NCBI GenBank assembly: GCA_934662925.1
Contig: CAKUKL010000124.1
Span: forward strand, 1 to 5,285
DNA: 5,285 nt
Direction: 5' to 3'
From: an uncultured Oscillospiraceae bacterium
Lineage (GTDB): Bacteria > Bacillota > Clostridia > Oscillospirales > Oscillospiraceae
Shown here: one piece after another, positions 1-4,959 of the stretch
Numbering within the stretch: position 1 is the first letter of the stretch
Layout of the letters: every line of letters starts with the position of its first letter
Notes under the pieces: model-generated
The model's input: the letters and a program-made list of their open reading frames with translations, nothing else
The model's database searches: none
Told to the model about the DNA's origin: nothing
Program-made: the position numbers and the translations under genes

Positions 1-996
1 TTCCGACGGGGCCGGGGTGGGCTCTGCTGTGGGGGCGGGCGTTTCGGACGCGGCGGGCATCTCCGACACCTCCGGCGCTTCGGACGGCTCCGCCGACGGG
101 GTCTCCGCCGGTTCCGTGCTGGGTGCTTCGGAGGGAGTTTCAGAGATCACGTCCTCCGACGGCTCCGGCAGCCCGGCGGGCTCGCTGACCGCAGGCGCCT
201 CATCCGCCGCGGGAGCCTCAGTCGCCCGGGCGGACAGCGTCACCGCCGCCGTGAGAATGACGGCCAGCACACAGCCGATCCCGGCAAACACCGCCTGCCG
301 CCGGGCGGTGCAGTCCCGGCTCCGACCCCGCTTCACCAGCGCGGCCTTTTCTACCCGGCACAGCGCGTAGCTCAGGAACACCGCGCTGTAGGCCAACAGG
401 GTGAGCCAATAGCCGCTCCGGCCCTTCCACACCGCCGGGATGGTCAGCAGCAGCACGTGGACGTAGGTCAGACCGTAGTACAGATAGGCCCAACGCTGGA
501 GAGCCTTCCACTTTTTCGGCTGGAAGCGGCGGCGCACCTTTTTGATGGAGGTGACGGTGAGCATCAGCATGAGCAGGATGAGCACGGCGCTCACCCACGC
601 GGCGAGCTTCGTCGCCGTCACCGGGCCGGAGAACAGATACCCCGGCGTCAGGTAGTTTTTGCCGAAGCTCAGGTTGTGGCCCAGCGTCACAAGGCAGGCG
701 AAAATAGACAGCTCTCCCCGGACGGGCATGATGGCCTTCGTGAGCTTCGAGCCGTTGGGCAAAGCCCCGGCGTACATGACCACCGCAAAGCAGGCGGTGC
801 CGAAGGCGCCGAGCCAGACGGGCAGCCGCGTCCGCAGGGCCAGCGGGAGAAACTCCGGCGCGGCCCAGTACAGGACGATGACCACGCCGGACACAATGGC
901 CGCTCCGGCGTAGAAGGCCCCGGGACAGCGGCGCAGGGCCGGACCGCACAGCAGCGTAAGGGCCAGCGCCAGCAAAAGGGCTATTATGAATATCAT
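1..996 (-). CDS. Ferric-reductase-like (MsrQ/YedZ-type) haem transmembrane protein, C-terminus cut by window edge
   Basis: This is an open frame of 332 codons from the ATG at 996 to the window edge, with no stop, so the protein is incomplete. The start has a GGAGG site (1009-1005) eight bases upstream. About eight hydrophobic helices are visible, near residues 1-20, 27-47, 59-78, 95-113, 130-150, 168-188, 194-212 and 234-254. The stretch KKWKALQRWAYLYYGLTYVH resembles the ferric-reductase-like/MsrQ haem-b domain. The only two histidines, H107 (LGHNL) and H180 (TYVHVL), lie in helices 4 and 6 and are the likely haem ligands. Basic loops at 152-164 and 214-233 should be cytoplasmic, which puts the C-terminus outside. 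After residue 257 the sequence is a Pro/Glu/Ser/Ala-rich tail, as in linkers to extracytoplasmic domains. In this family an FMN-binding domain often follows, but none is visible here. The likely role is electron transfer across the membrane; the electron donor and acceptor are unknown. It lies 116 bases after the SLH/Tp47-like gene on the same strand. Confidence 0.8.
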   Translation of the reverse strand, partial: MIFIIALLLALALTLLCGPALRRCPGAFYAGAAIVSGVVIVLYWAAPEFLPLALRTRLPVWLGAFGTACFAVVMYAGALPNGSKLTKAIMPVRGELSIFACLVTLGHNLSFGKNYLTPGYLFSGPVTATKLAAWVSAVLILLMLMLTVTSIKKVRRRFQPKKWKALQRWAYLYYGLTYVHVLLLTIPAVWKGRSGYWLTLLAYSAVFLSYALCRVEKAALVKRGRSRDCTARRQAVFAGIGCVLAVILTAAVTLSARATEAPAADEAPAVSEPAGLPEPSEDVISETPSEAPSTEPAETPSAEPSEAPEVSEMPAASETPAPTAEPTPAPSE

Positions 997-1050
997 AGCA
1001 GAATCCTCCGTGTCGTCAAGCCGGGGAACGCAATTTCTCCCGGCGCAAGA

Positions 1051-1085
1051 CTGCCCCGGACCGCATCTGGCGCGGCCCGGGGCAG
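1051..1085 (-). terminator. Strong intergenic stem-loop, possible partial terminator or processing hairpin
   Basis: A 14-bp stem (1051-1064 with 1072-1085) encloses a 7-base loop and begins 27 bases after the stop of the SLH/Tp47-like gene. The single mismatch in the plus-strand reading (A against C) becomes a G-U wobble in minus-strand RNA. The stem is therefore fully paired only in the transcript of the flanking genes. The following bases on the minus strand (TCTTGCGCC) form only a weak U-tract. It may reduce read-through into the membrane gene or stabilise the upstream mRNA, rather than terminate fully. Confidence 0.45.
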
Positions 1086-1112
1086 TGAGTCAGATCAGTT
1101 CGGCGCGGCCGC

Positions 1113-2975
1113 TCAGGCGGAGACGGCGCTGATGAGGCCGGGCAGCTCGTCCAGCAGCTCGGCGGCCTCCGCCTTGGTGGCGGCGGCGTTGGTCAGCAGG
1201 GCAACGGCCTCGTCATAGTGCTCCTTCAGGTTGGTCCAGTCCAGATCGTTGTCGGCCAGGCCCTTCACACCGGCCTCGGACTCCAGCAGCGCCTTGGCCT
1301 GATCCCGCAGAGCGGTGAGCTGGGTCTTCTGGCTGTCCAGCATGGGGGTGCCGGCGGCGTGGAGGTCGTTCTCGGTGACCTCGAACTGCCACGTATAGTC
1401 GGCGTAGCCCAGCGCGTAGATGGTGATGGTCCAGTAGCCGGTGCCGTCGGTGCCCGCGGGCAGCTGGCAGCGCAGGGAGTCGGTAAGGCCCAGCTGGATG
1501 CCGTTGACCTTGTGCATCCAGTTGTCGGCGGCGAACTTGGTGCCGTAGGTGGCCACGGCGTTGGTGCGGGTGGCGTCGTTTCCGTAGTACACCCACTCCA
1601 CGGTCTGGATCCGCTGGCCCAGAGCGCCGTAATCGCCGGTGACGTCCACGCGGATGAAGTCGCCGTAGGTGCTCTCGCTGACCACGGAGAACTTGGCGTC
1701 AGCGGAGACGGCGGCCTGCGCCGCGCCCTTCAGGCCGGAGCCGGTGCCCACGGCGCGGGCGGAGAAGGTCCAACCGTCGCCGGAGCGGACGGCGGTCTTC
1801 AGGCCGTTGGTGTTGGCGTCCACAGCGGCCACGAGGTCGGTGTAGGACTGGAGCTTGTTTTCGCTGTAGCCGCCGGCGAGGGTCTCGCCGTTGCGGACGA
1901 AGGTGTAGGTCTTGATGAAGTCCTCATAGTCGGCGGCGGCCACCTTCACGGGGACGTACTTGATGCCGCTGACCTCGCAGTGATCCAGCGTGGCGGTGCG
2001 CTCCTCACCGTTGACGGTGTAGGTGATGGCTGCCTTCCTGGTCTCGCGGTTGGTGGCGTAGCCCACCTCGGTGCCGTCGGTCAGCACGATGGTGGAGCCA
2101 TTCTTCCAGTAGCTGATGGGGAAGCTGACGCTCTCGCCGGAAGCGTCGTCCACGGCGCGGAGGATGGCGATGGACTGGAAGCTGGCACGATGAACGCCGT
2201 GATTGATAGTGGCGCGGGTGACGGCGTCAAAGGCGCCGGTGTCGTGCTCGTCGTGGGAGTCCAGCTTGTCGGAGGAAGCGCCCAGATCGGTACCGGACAG
2301 GTAGATGTCCTCGGCGGACCAGTACTCCACCCAAGTCAGCCCGGCGTAGCCGTAAACGTAGACGTCACGGCCCAGCGCGGCGGCCTCGCTGAGCAGCTTG
2401 ACGGCGGAGGCGCGGTTCAGGGGATCGGCGGGATCCAGAGCGCCGTTGGAGCCGTTCACCACACCGGCCTCCACCAGCGCGGCGGCGGCATTCTGCGCGT
2501 AACCAGCCACCTGCGCGCCGTCGCTGAAGGCGTTGAGGGCGGAGGTGTCCGCGGCGGTCAGGCCGATGGCCCGGGCGATCATGGTGAAGGCCTGCTCACG
2601 GGTGACCACGGCATTGGGGCTCATGGTGGTGTCGCTGCTGCCGCTCATGTAGCCGGCGGCCAGCGCCTTGGCAAGGTCGGTCTTATACCAGCCAGCGGCG
2701 TCGGTATAGCCGTCCACACCGGCGCTCTCGGCGGTGAAGCCCAGCACGCGGTTCATCAGGGCGGCGAACTCCGCGCGAGTCATGGTGTCGTCGGGGTGGA
2801 TCAGGCCGTCGCCCTTGCCCTTGAGGTAGCCCTTTTCCACATATTCGGTGAGATATTTCTCCGCCCAGTGGCCGGAGACATCGGAAGGCGCGGCGGCATT
2901 GGCTGCCACAGGCAGCGTCAGCAAAACGCCGAAGCACAGCGCCAGCGCCGTTAATTTGGATTTGATGCGATGCAT
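1113..2975 (-). CDS. Secreted SLH-domain protein with Tp47-like (penicillin-binding Tp47 family) domain
   Basis: This is a complete protein of 620 residues, with its ATG at 2975 preceded by GAGAGGG at seven bases. Residues 1-27 form a signal peptide (K-rich start, hydrophobic core, AxA-type site ANA). Three SLH repeats follow, at about 32-79, 89-137 and 149-197. Their signature positions read TRAE, TREQ and NRAS, so only the first is canonical. SLH repeats bind pyruvylated secondary wall polymers and would hold the protein at the cell surface. Residues about 205-535 resemble the T. pallidum Tp47 antigen as I recall it. Shared stretches include YGYAGLTWVEYW, FDAVTRATINHG, SGIKYVPVKV, NTNGLKT, VYYGNDATRTN, YGTKFAADNW and GTGYWTITIYALGY. 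Tp47 has been described as a penicillin-binding protein with carboxypeptidase and beta-lactamase activity, but its physiological role is unsettled, so no reaction can be assigned here. Residues about 545-620 are charged and helical, possibly a FIVAR-like module. The protein lacks a lipobox and uses SLH anchoring instead of the lipid anchor of Tp47. Confidence 0.88.
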   Translation of the reverse strand: MHRIKSKLTALALCFGVLLTLPVAANAAAPSDVSGHWAEKYLTEYVEKGYLKGKGDGLIHPDDTMTRAEFAALMNRVLGFTAESAGVDGYTDAAGWYKTDLAKALAAGYMSGSSDTTMSPNAVVTREQAFTMIARAIGLTAADTSALNAFSDGAQVAGYAQNAAAALVEAGVVNGSNGALDPADPLNRASAVKLLSEAAALGRDVYVYGYAGLTWVEYWSAEDIYLSGTDLGASSDKLDSHDEHDTGAFDAVTRATINHGVHRASFQSIAILRAVDDASGESVSFPISYWKNGSTIVLTDGTEVGYATNRETRKAAITYTVNGEERTATLDHCEVSGIKYVPVKVAAADYEDFIKTYTFVRNGETLAGGYSENKLQSYTDLVAAVDANTNGLKTAVRSGDGWTFSARAVGTGSGLKGAAQAAVSADAKFSVVSESTYGDFIRVDVTGDYGALGQRIQTVEWVYYGNDATRTNAVATYGTKFAADNWMHKVNGIQLGLTDSLRCQLPAGTDGTGYWTITIYALGYADYTWQFEVTENDLHAAGTPMLDSQKTQLTALRDQAKALLESEAGVKGLADNDLDWTNLKEHYDEAVALLTNAAATKAEAAELLDELPGLISAVSA

Positions 2976-3031
2976 GACAAATCCCTCTCTTTCTGCGTGA
3001 ATTTGTGGTTAGCCATCGCTTACTTCCGGGC

Positions 3032-3059
3032 AAAAAATGCTCCGCCCGCCGGGGGCGGA
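3032..3059 (-). terminator. Leader attenuator: terminator-like hairpin with T6 upstream of the SLH/Tp47-like gene
   Basis: Read on the minus strand, TCCGCCC (3059-3053) pairs perfectly with GGGCGGA (3047-3041) across a 5-base loop. After GCA comes a run of six T (3037-3032). This has the form of an intrinsic terminator, yet it lies about 40 bases after the predicted transcription start and 56 bases before the SLH/Tp47-like start codon. No minus-strand gene upstream needs terminating. It is therefore best read as an attenuator in the long leader, or as the end of a short leader RNA. The hairpin's 7-bp stem is modest in length, so efficiency is uncertain. Confidence 0.5.
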
Positions 3060-3073
3060 TGCGCGCGCATGCA

Positions 3074-3089
3074 GTTAGCACCAACTAAC
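3074..3089. promoter_or_regulatory. GTTAG-N6-CTAAC inverted repeat at the SLH-gene transcription start
   Basis: A 5-bp perfect inverted repeat with a 6-base centre lies about 8 to 23 bases downstream of the predicted start of the SLH-gene transcript. As DNA it could be an operator for a dimeric repressor. As RNA it could form a small hairpin. Its CTAAC side can also pair with GGTTAG at 3007-3012 (plus-strand coordinates), so the two helices would be mutually exclusive. No regulator family can be named from the sequence. Confidence 0.3.
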
Positions 3090-3102
3090 CAAATACAGCC
3101 GG

Positions 3103-3131
3103 AGTATAGCGTCTTTTGTCGCCGGTGTCAA
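3103..3131 (-). promoter_or_regulatory. Consensus sigma70 promoter for the SLH/Tp47-like gene
   Basis: On the minus strand, a perfect -35 TTGACA (3131-3126) is separated by exactly 17 bases from TATACT (3108-3103). Transcription should start near 3096, giving a leader of about 120 bases. Three T5 tracts on the plus strand (A5 on the coding strand) lie just upstream, at 3145-3149, 3154-3158 and 3163-3167, suitable as an UP element or bend. This should be a strong housekeeping promoter. Confidence 0.8.
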
Positions 3132-3223
3132 TACGCGCGCTCCGTTTTTGACGTTTTTCACATTTTTGCGTCGTACTCCCGTCCCGCTTTGTCGATTTTC
3201 CCGCACTTTTTTCCGTTTCCCGC

Positions 3224-3253
3224 TTGACAGGCCGGAAACCCGGATGATAGGAT
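3224..3253 (+). promoter_or_regulatory. Sigma70 promoter for the sigma54 activator gene
   Basis: A perfect -35 TTGACA (3224-3229) is followed after 18 bases by TAGGAT (3248-3253), a four-of-six match to the -10 consensus. Transcription would start near 3260, leaving a leader of about 65 bases before the ATG at 3326. The weaker -10 fits a regulator that needs low expression. The 16-bp repeat element at 3265-3280 begins about six bases after this start. Confidence 0.6.
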
Positions 3254-3264
3254 AGCCCCGACAA

Positions 3265-3280
3265 TTCCAGCATTTTAGAA
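3265..3280 (-). promoter_or_regulatory. Copy 1 of the 16-bp TTCTA-N6-TGGAA element (autoregulatory site)
   Basis: On the minus strand the sequence is TTCTAAAATGCTGGAA. It differs at one position in 16 from the copy at 4676-4691. It sits immediately after the predicted transcription start of the activator gene, where a bound protein would block RNA polymerase. The half-sites TTCTA and TGGAA form an imperfect dyad, as expected for a dimeric Fis-type helix-turn-helix protein. That the adjacent activator binds it is inferred. Confidence 0.65.
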
Positions 3281-3325
3281 TCCCCGCTGGACATTCCGGA
3301 CACTTCGAAAGGCAGGCGCGGCACT

Positions 3326-4681
3326 ATGGACTTTCTGCGGGAAAACCGCGGGCTTCAGGCCATTTTCCAGCCCATGCAGGAGGGCATCCTCGTCATCGAC
3401 ACAGCGGCACGCATCGTCTTCGCCAATCAGGCGTACCTCGACTTTCTCGGCATGAACTGGGAGGACATCCGGGACCGGCTGCTCCGGGAGATCCGCCCGG
3501 GGGCACGTCTGCCCGAGGTGCTGGTCACGGGCAGGCCCATTCTCCACGCCCCCCGGATGGAAAAGCAGGACGAGATCTACTTCGTCAACATGTACCCCAT
3601 CAAGGAGGACGGCGAGGTCGTCGGCGGGCTTTCGGTGGTAACCTTTCTCAAGGACGCCTACGACTTTCAGAGCGAGCTGGAAGCCTACGAAAAGCGGAAC
3701 AAGCAGGTGCTCCGCCGGGTAAATAAGGCCAATTCCGCCCGGTACACCTTCGACTCCATCGTGGCGGCGGCGGAAAACTCCCGGGCGGCCCTCCAGCTGG
3801 CCCGGAAGGCGGCGGCCACCGAGGCGTCGGTGATGCTGGCGTCGGAGAGCGGCACCGGCAAGGAGCTGTACGCCCAGGCCATTCACAACGCCAGCGCCCG
3901 GAAAAACGAGGTGTTCGTGGCCATCAACTGCGCCAATTTCAACGCGAGCACGCTGGAATCGGAGCTGTTCGGCTATGTGGAAGGCGCATTCACCGGGGCG
4001 AAGAAGGGCGGCAAGATCGGCCTGTTTGAGGCCGCCAGCGGCGGCACACTGTTTTTAGACGAGGTGTCCGAAATGGACTACGCCCTTCAGGCCAAGCTCC
4101 TCCGGGCCATTCAGGAGGGGCGCATCCGCCCGGTGGGCGGCGTCAACGAAATTGAAGTGGATGTCCGGCTCATCTGCGCATCCAACGCCGACCTCAACGC
4201 CTACATCGAGGAAGGTAAATTCCGCCGGGACCTCTACTACCGCCTGTCCACTTTCCGGATCCGCATCCCGCCCCTGCGGGAGCGGCGGGAAGACATCCCC
4301 GCCCTGACGGAGGAGCTGCTGGCCGAACTGTCCAAAAAGCTCAAGCGCTCCGTCACCATCACTGACGAGGCCCTGCACTGTCTCACCGTCCACGACTGGC
4401 CGGGCAACGTGCGGGAGCTGCGCAACGTGCTGGAATTCTCCGCGTACCTGTCCGACAACGGCACCATCGTGCAGGATTCCCTGCCGGAGCACATCGTCCG
4501 CCCCGCCATGGAGCAGCCGGAGATCACCCTGTCCCAGCGGGTGCGGGTGTTCGAGCAGGCGGAGATCAACAAGCTATTGCTGAAAAACGGTACGGATCTG
4601 GCGGGCAAGAAAAAGACCGCCAAGCAGCTGGGCGTCTCCCTCGCCACGCTGTACAACAAGCTGGTCCCGCTGGACTTCTAA
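3326..4681 (+). CDS. PAS-domain sigma54-dependent transcriptional activator (enhancer-binding protein)
   Basis: This is a complete 451-residue protein of usual length for a PAS-AAA+-Fis activator. Residues about 8-110 form a PAS sensor (GILVIDTAARIVFANQAYLD), and a helical linker of charged residues covers about 110-137. The AAA+ domain spans about 141-370. It carries Walker A SESGTGKE (173-180), the sigma54-contacting loop GAFTGA (220-225), Walker B TLFLDE (241-246), the arginine-finger segment FRRDLYYRL (299-307), and WPGNVREL (358-365). A Fis-type helix-turn-helix occupies about 410-447 (TAKQLGVSLATLYNKL). There is no phosphoacceptor receiver domain, so it probably responds directly to a ligand through PAS. 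The first Walker A glycine is serine. The ribosome site is weak (AGG at 3314-3316), consistent with low expression. It should remodel sigma54-RNA polymerase at the promoter at 4872 and so control the CitMHS-type transporter downstream. The inducer cannot be read from sequence; a carboxylate such as citrate is a plausible guess from context. Confidence 0.95.
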   Translation: MDFLRENRGLQAIFQPMQEGILVIDTAARIVFANQAYLDFLGMNWEDIRDRLLREIRPGARLPEVLVTGRPILHAPRMEKQDEIYFVNMYPIKEDGEVVGGLSVVTFLKDAYDFQSELEAYEKRNKQVLRRVNKANSARYTFDSIVAAAENSRAALQLARKAAATEASVMLASESGTGKELYAQAIHNASARKNEVFVAINCANFNASTLESELFGYVEGAFTGAKKGGKIGLFEAASGGTLFLDEVSEMDYALQAKLLRAIQEGRIRPVGGVNEIEVDVRLICASNADLNAYIEEGKFRRDLYYRLSTFRIRIPPLRERREDIPALTEELLAELSKKLKRSVTITDEALHCLTVHDWPGNVRELRNVLEFSAYLSDNGTIVQDSLPEHIVRPAMEQPEITLSQRVRVFEQAEINKLLLKNGTDLAGKKKTAKQLGVSLATLYNKLVPLDF

Positions 4682-4691
4682 AATCCTGGAA
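4676..4691 (+). promoter_or_regulatory. Copy 2 of the 16-bp element, overlapping the activator stop codon (enhancer site)
   Basis: The sequence is TTCTAAAATCCTGGAA. Its first bases are the last codon and TAA stop of the activator gene (4679-4681). Its centre is about 214 bases upstream of the predicted sigma54 start, within the normal range for an upstream activating sequence. It starts exactly 21 bp before copy 3, about two helical turns, so both copies lie on the same DNA face. Confidence 0.7.
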
Positions 4692-4696
4692 CCCAA

Positions 4697-4712
4697 TTCT
4701 AAAAATCTGGAA
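4697..4712 (+). promoter_or_regulatory. Copy 3 of the 16-bp element (enhancer site)
   Basis: The sequence is TTCTAAAAATCTGGAA, matching copy 2 at 14 of 16 positions. The similarity continues outside the core, since both copies are followed by CCC. Its centre is near -193 relative to the sigma54 start. With copy 2 it forms a phased pair, which fits cooperative binding and oligomer assembly by an enhancer-binding protein. Confidence 0.7.
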
Positions 4713-4758
4713 CCCTTGTGACTTCACACAAAACCCGGCGTTTTACCCCGGTCTTCTT

Positions 4759-4795
4759 CGGCTCGATTCTAATTTTCTGGAATCGAGCCGTTTTT
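4759..4795 (+). terminator. Rho-independent terminator of the activator gene
   Basis: CGGCTCGATTC (4759-4769) pairs perfectly with GAATCGAGCCG (4780-4790). The stem extends by a T-G wobble and an A-T pair to 13 bp around a 6-base loop. TTTTT (4791-4795) follows directly. It lies 77 bases after the activator stop codon and should separate that transcript from the sigma54-driven transporter gene. The top of the hairpin coincides with copy 4 of the 16-bp element. Confidence 0.9.
4767..4782 (+). promoter_or_regulatory. Copy 4 of the 16-bp element, inside the terminator hairpin
   Basis: The sequence is TTCTAATTTTCTGGAA. Both half-sites match the other copies exactly and only the centre differs. 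Its centre is near -123 from the sigma54 start. Because it forms the loop end of a terminator stem, its dyad could be explained by the hairpin alone. The exact TTCTA and TGGAA half-sites at the same N6 spacing favour a true fourth site. Confidence 0.5.
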
Positions 4796-4871
4796 GTCTC
4801 CGGCCGGTCTGTTTCTGAAAAACACCTGAAAGTGCTGGCTTCCCGGGCATTTCTTTGTGCGTTTTTCATTT

Positions 4872-4887
4872 TGGCACGGCCCTTGCA
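4872..4887 (+). promoter_or_regulatory. Sigma54 (RpoN) -24/-12 promoter for the CitMHS-type gene
   Basis: TGGCAC (4872-4877), five bases, then TTGCA (4883-4887) matches the classical TGGCAC-N5-TTGCA consensus. The invariant GG and GC are separated by the required 10 bases. Transcription should start near 4898, giving a 62-base leader. The neighbouring activator gene with an intact GAFTGA loop and the upstream repeat elements support this call. Confidence 0.93.
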
Positions 4888-4906
4888 ATATATTTTGGCG
4901 TAGCTA

Positions 4907-4922
4907 CAACGCGGCCGCGTTG
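4907..4922. repeat. 16-bp perfect palindrome in the leader of the transporter transcript
   Basis: CAACGCGGCCGCGTTG is a perfect inverted repeat located at about +10 to +25 of the sigma54 transcript. In RNA it can form a 6-bp stem with a GGCC tetraloop. In DNA it could be an operator for a second regulator. It is not followed by a T-run, so it is not a terminator. It is GC-rich in an otherwise AT-rich leader. Confidence 0.5.
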
Positions 4923-4959
4923 ATTGGAAACTCAAAACGAAAAAAGAGGAGGAACCCAA

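Noticed and set aside
17..370. A plus-strand Ser/Gly/Ala-rich open frame opposite the reductase tail
   Set aside because: It is the reverse reading of the low-complexity Pro/Glu/Ser/Ala codons of the minus-strand gene and has no ribosome site.
218..949. A 243-codon minus-strand open frame within the reductase-like gene
   Set aside because: It is arginine/proline/glycine-rich and in a different frame from the membrane protein, which has a proper ribosome site, eight hydrophobic helices and family motifs.
993..1020. A sigma70-like promoter (TTGACG, 16 bases, TATGAT) at the start of the reductase-like gene
   Set aside because: The -10 hexamer overlaps the start codon, so the transcript would begin inside the gene without its GGAGG site. 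It is probably coincidental.
1218..2954. A 578-codon plus-strand open frame antisense to the SLH/Tp47-like gene
   Set aside because: Its product is a valine/glycine/alanine-rich sequence with no domain. It mirrors the GC-biased codon use of the minus-strand gene, which has a signal peptide, SLH repeats, promoter and ribosome site.
3020..3070. A 16-codon leader frame (MRAHPPPAGGAFFARK) overlapping the attenuator hairpin of the SLH gene
   Set aside because: The three consecutive prolines in the hairpin are suggestive of a leader peptide, but no Shine-Dalgarno sequence precedes the ATG and the codons follow from the GC hairpin itself.
4812..4830. A possible fifth, degenerate copy of the 16-bp element near TTCTGAAAAACACCTGAA
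   Set aside because: The half-sites are mismatched and the spacing differs from N6, so it is not distinguishable from chance in AT-rich sequence.
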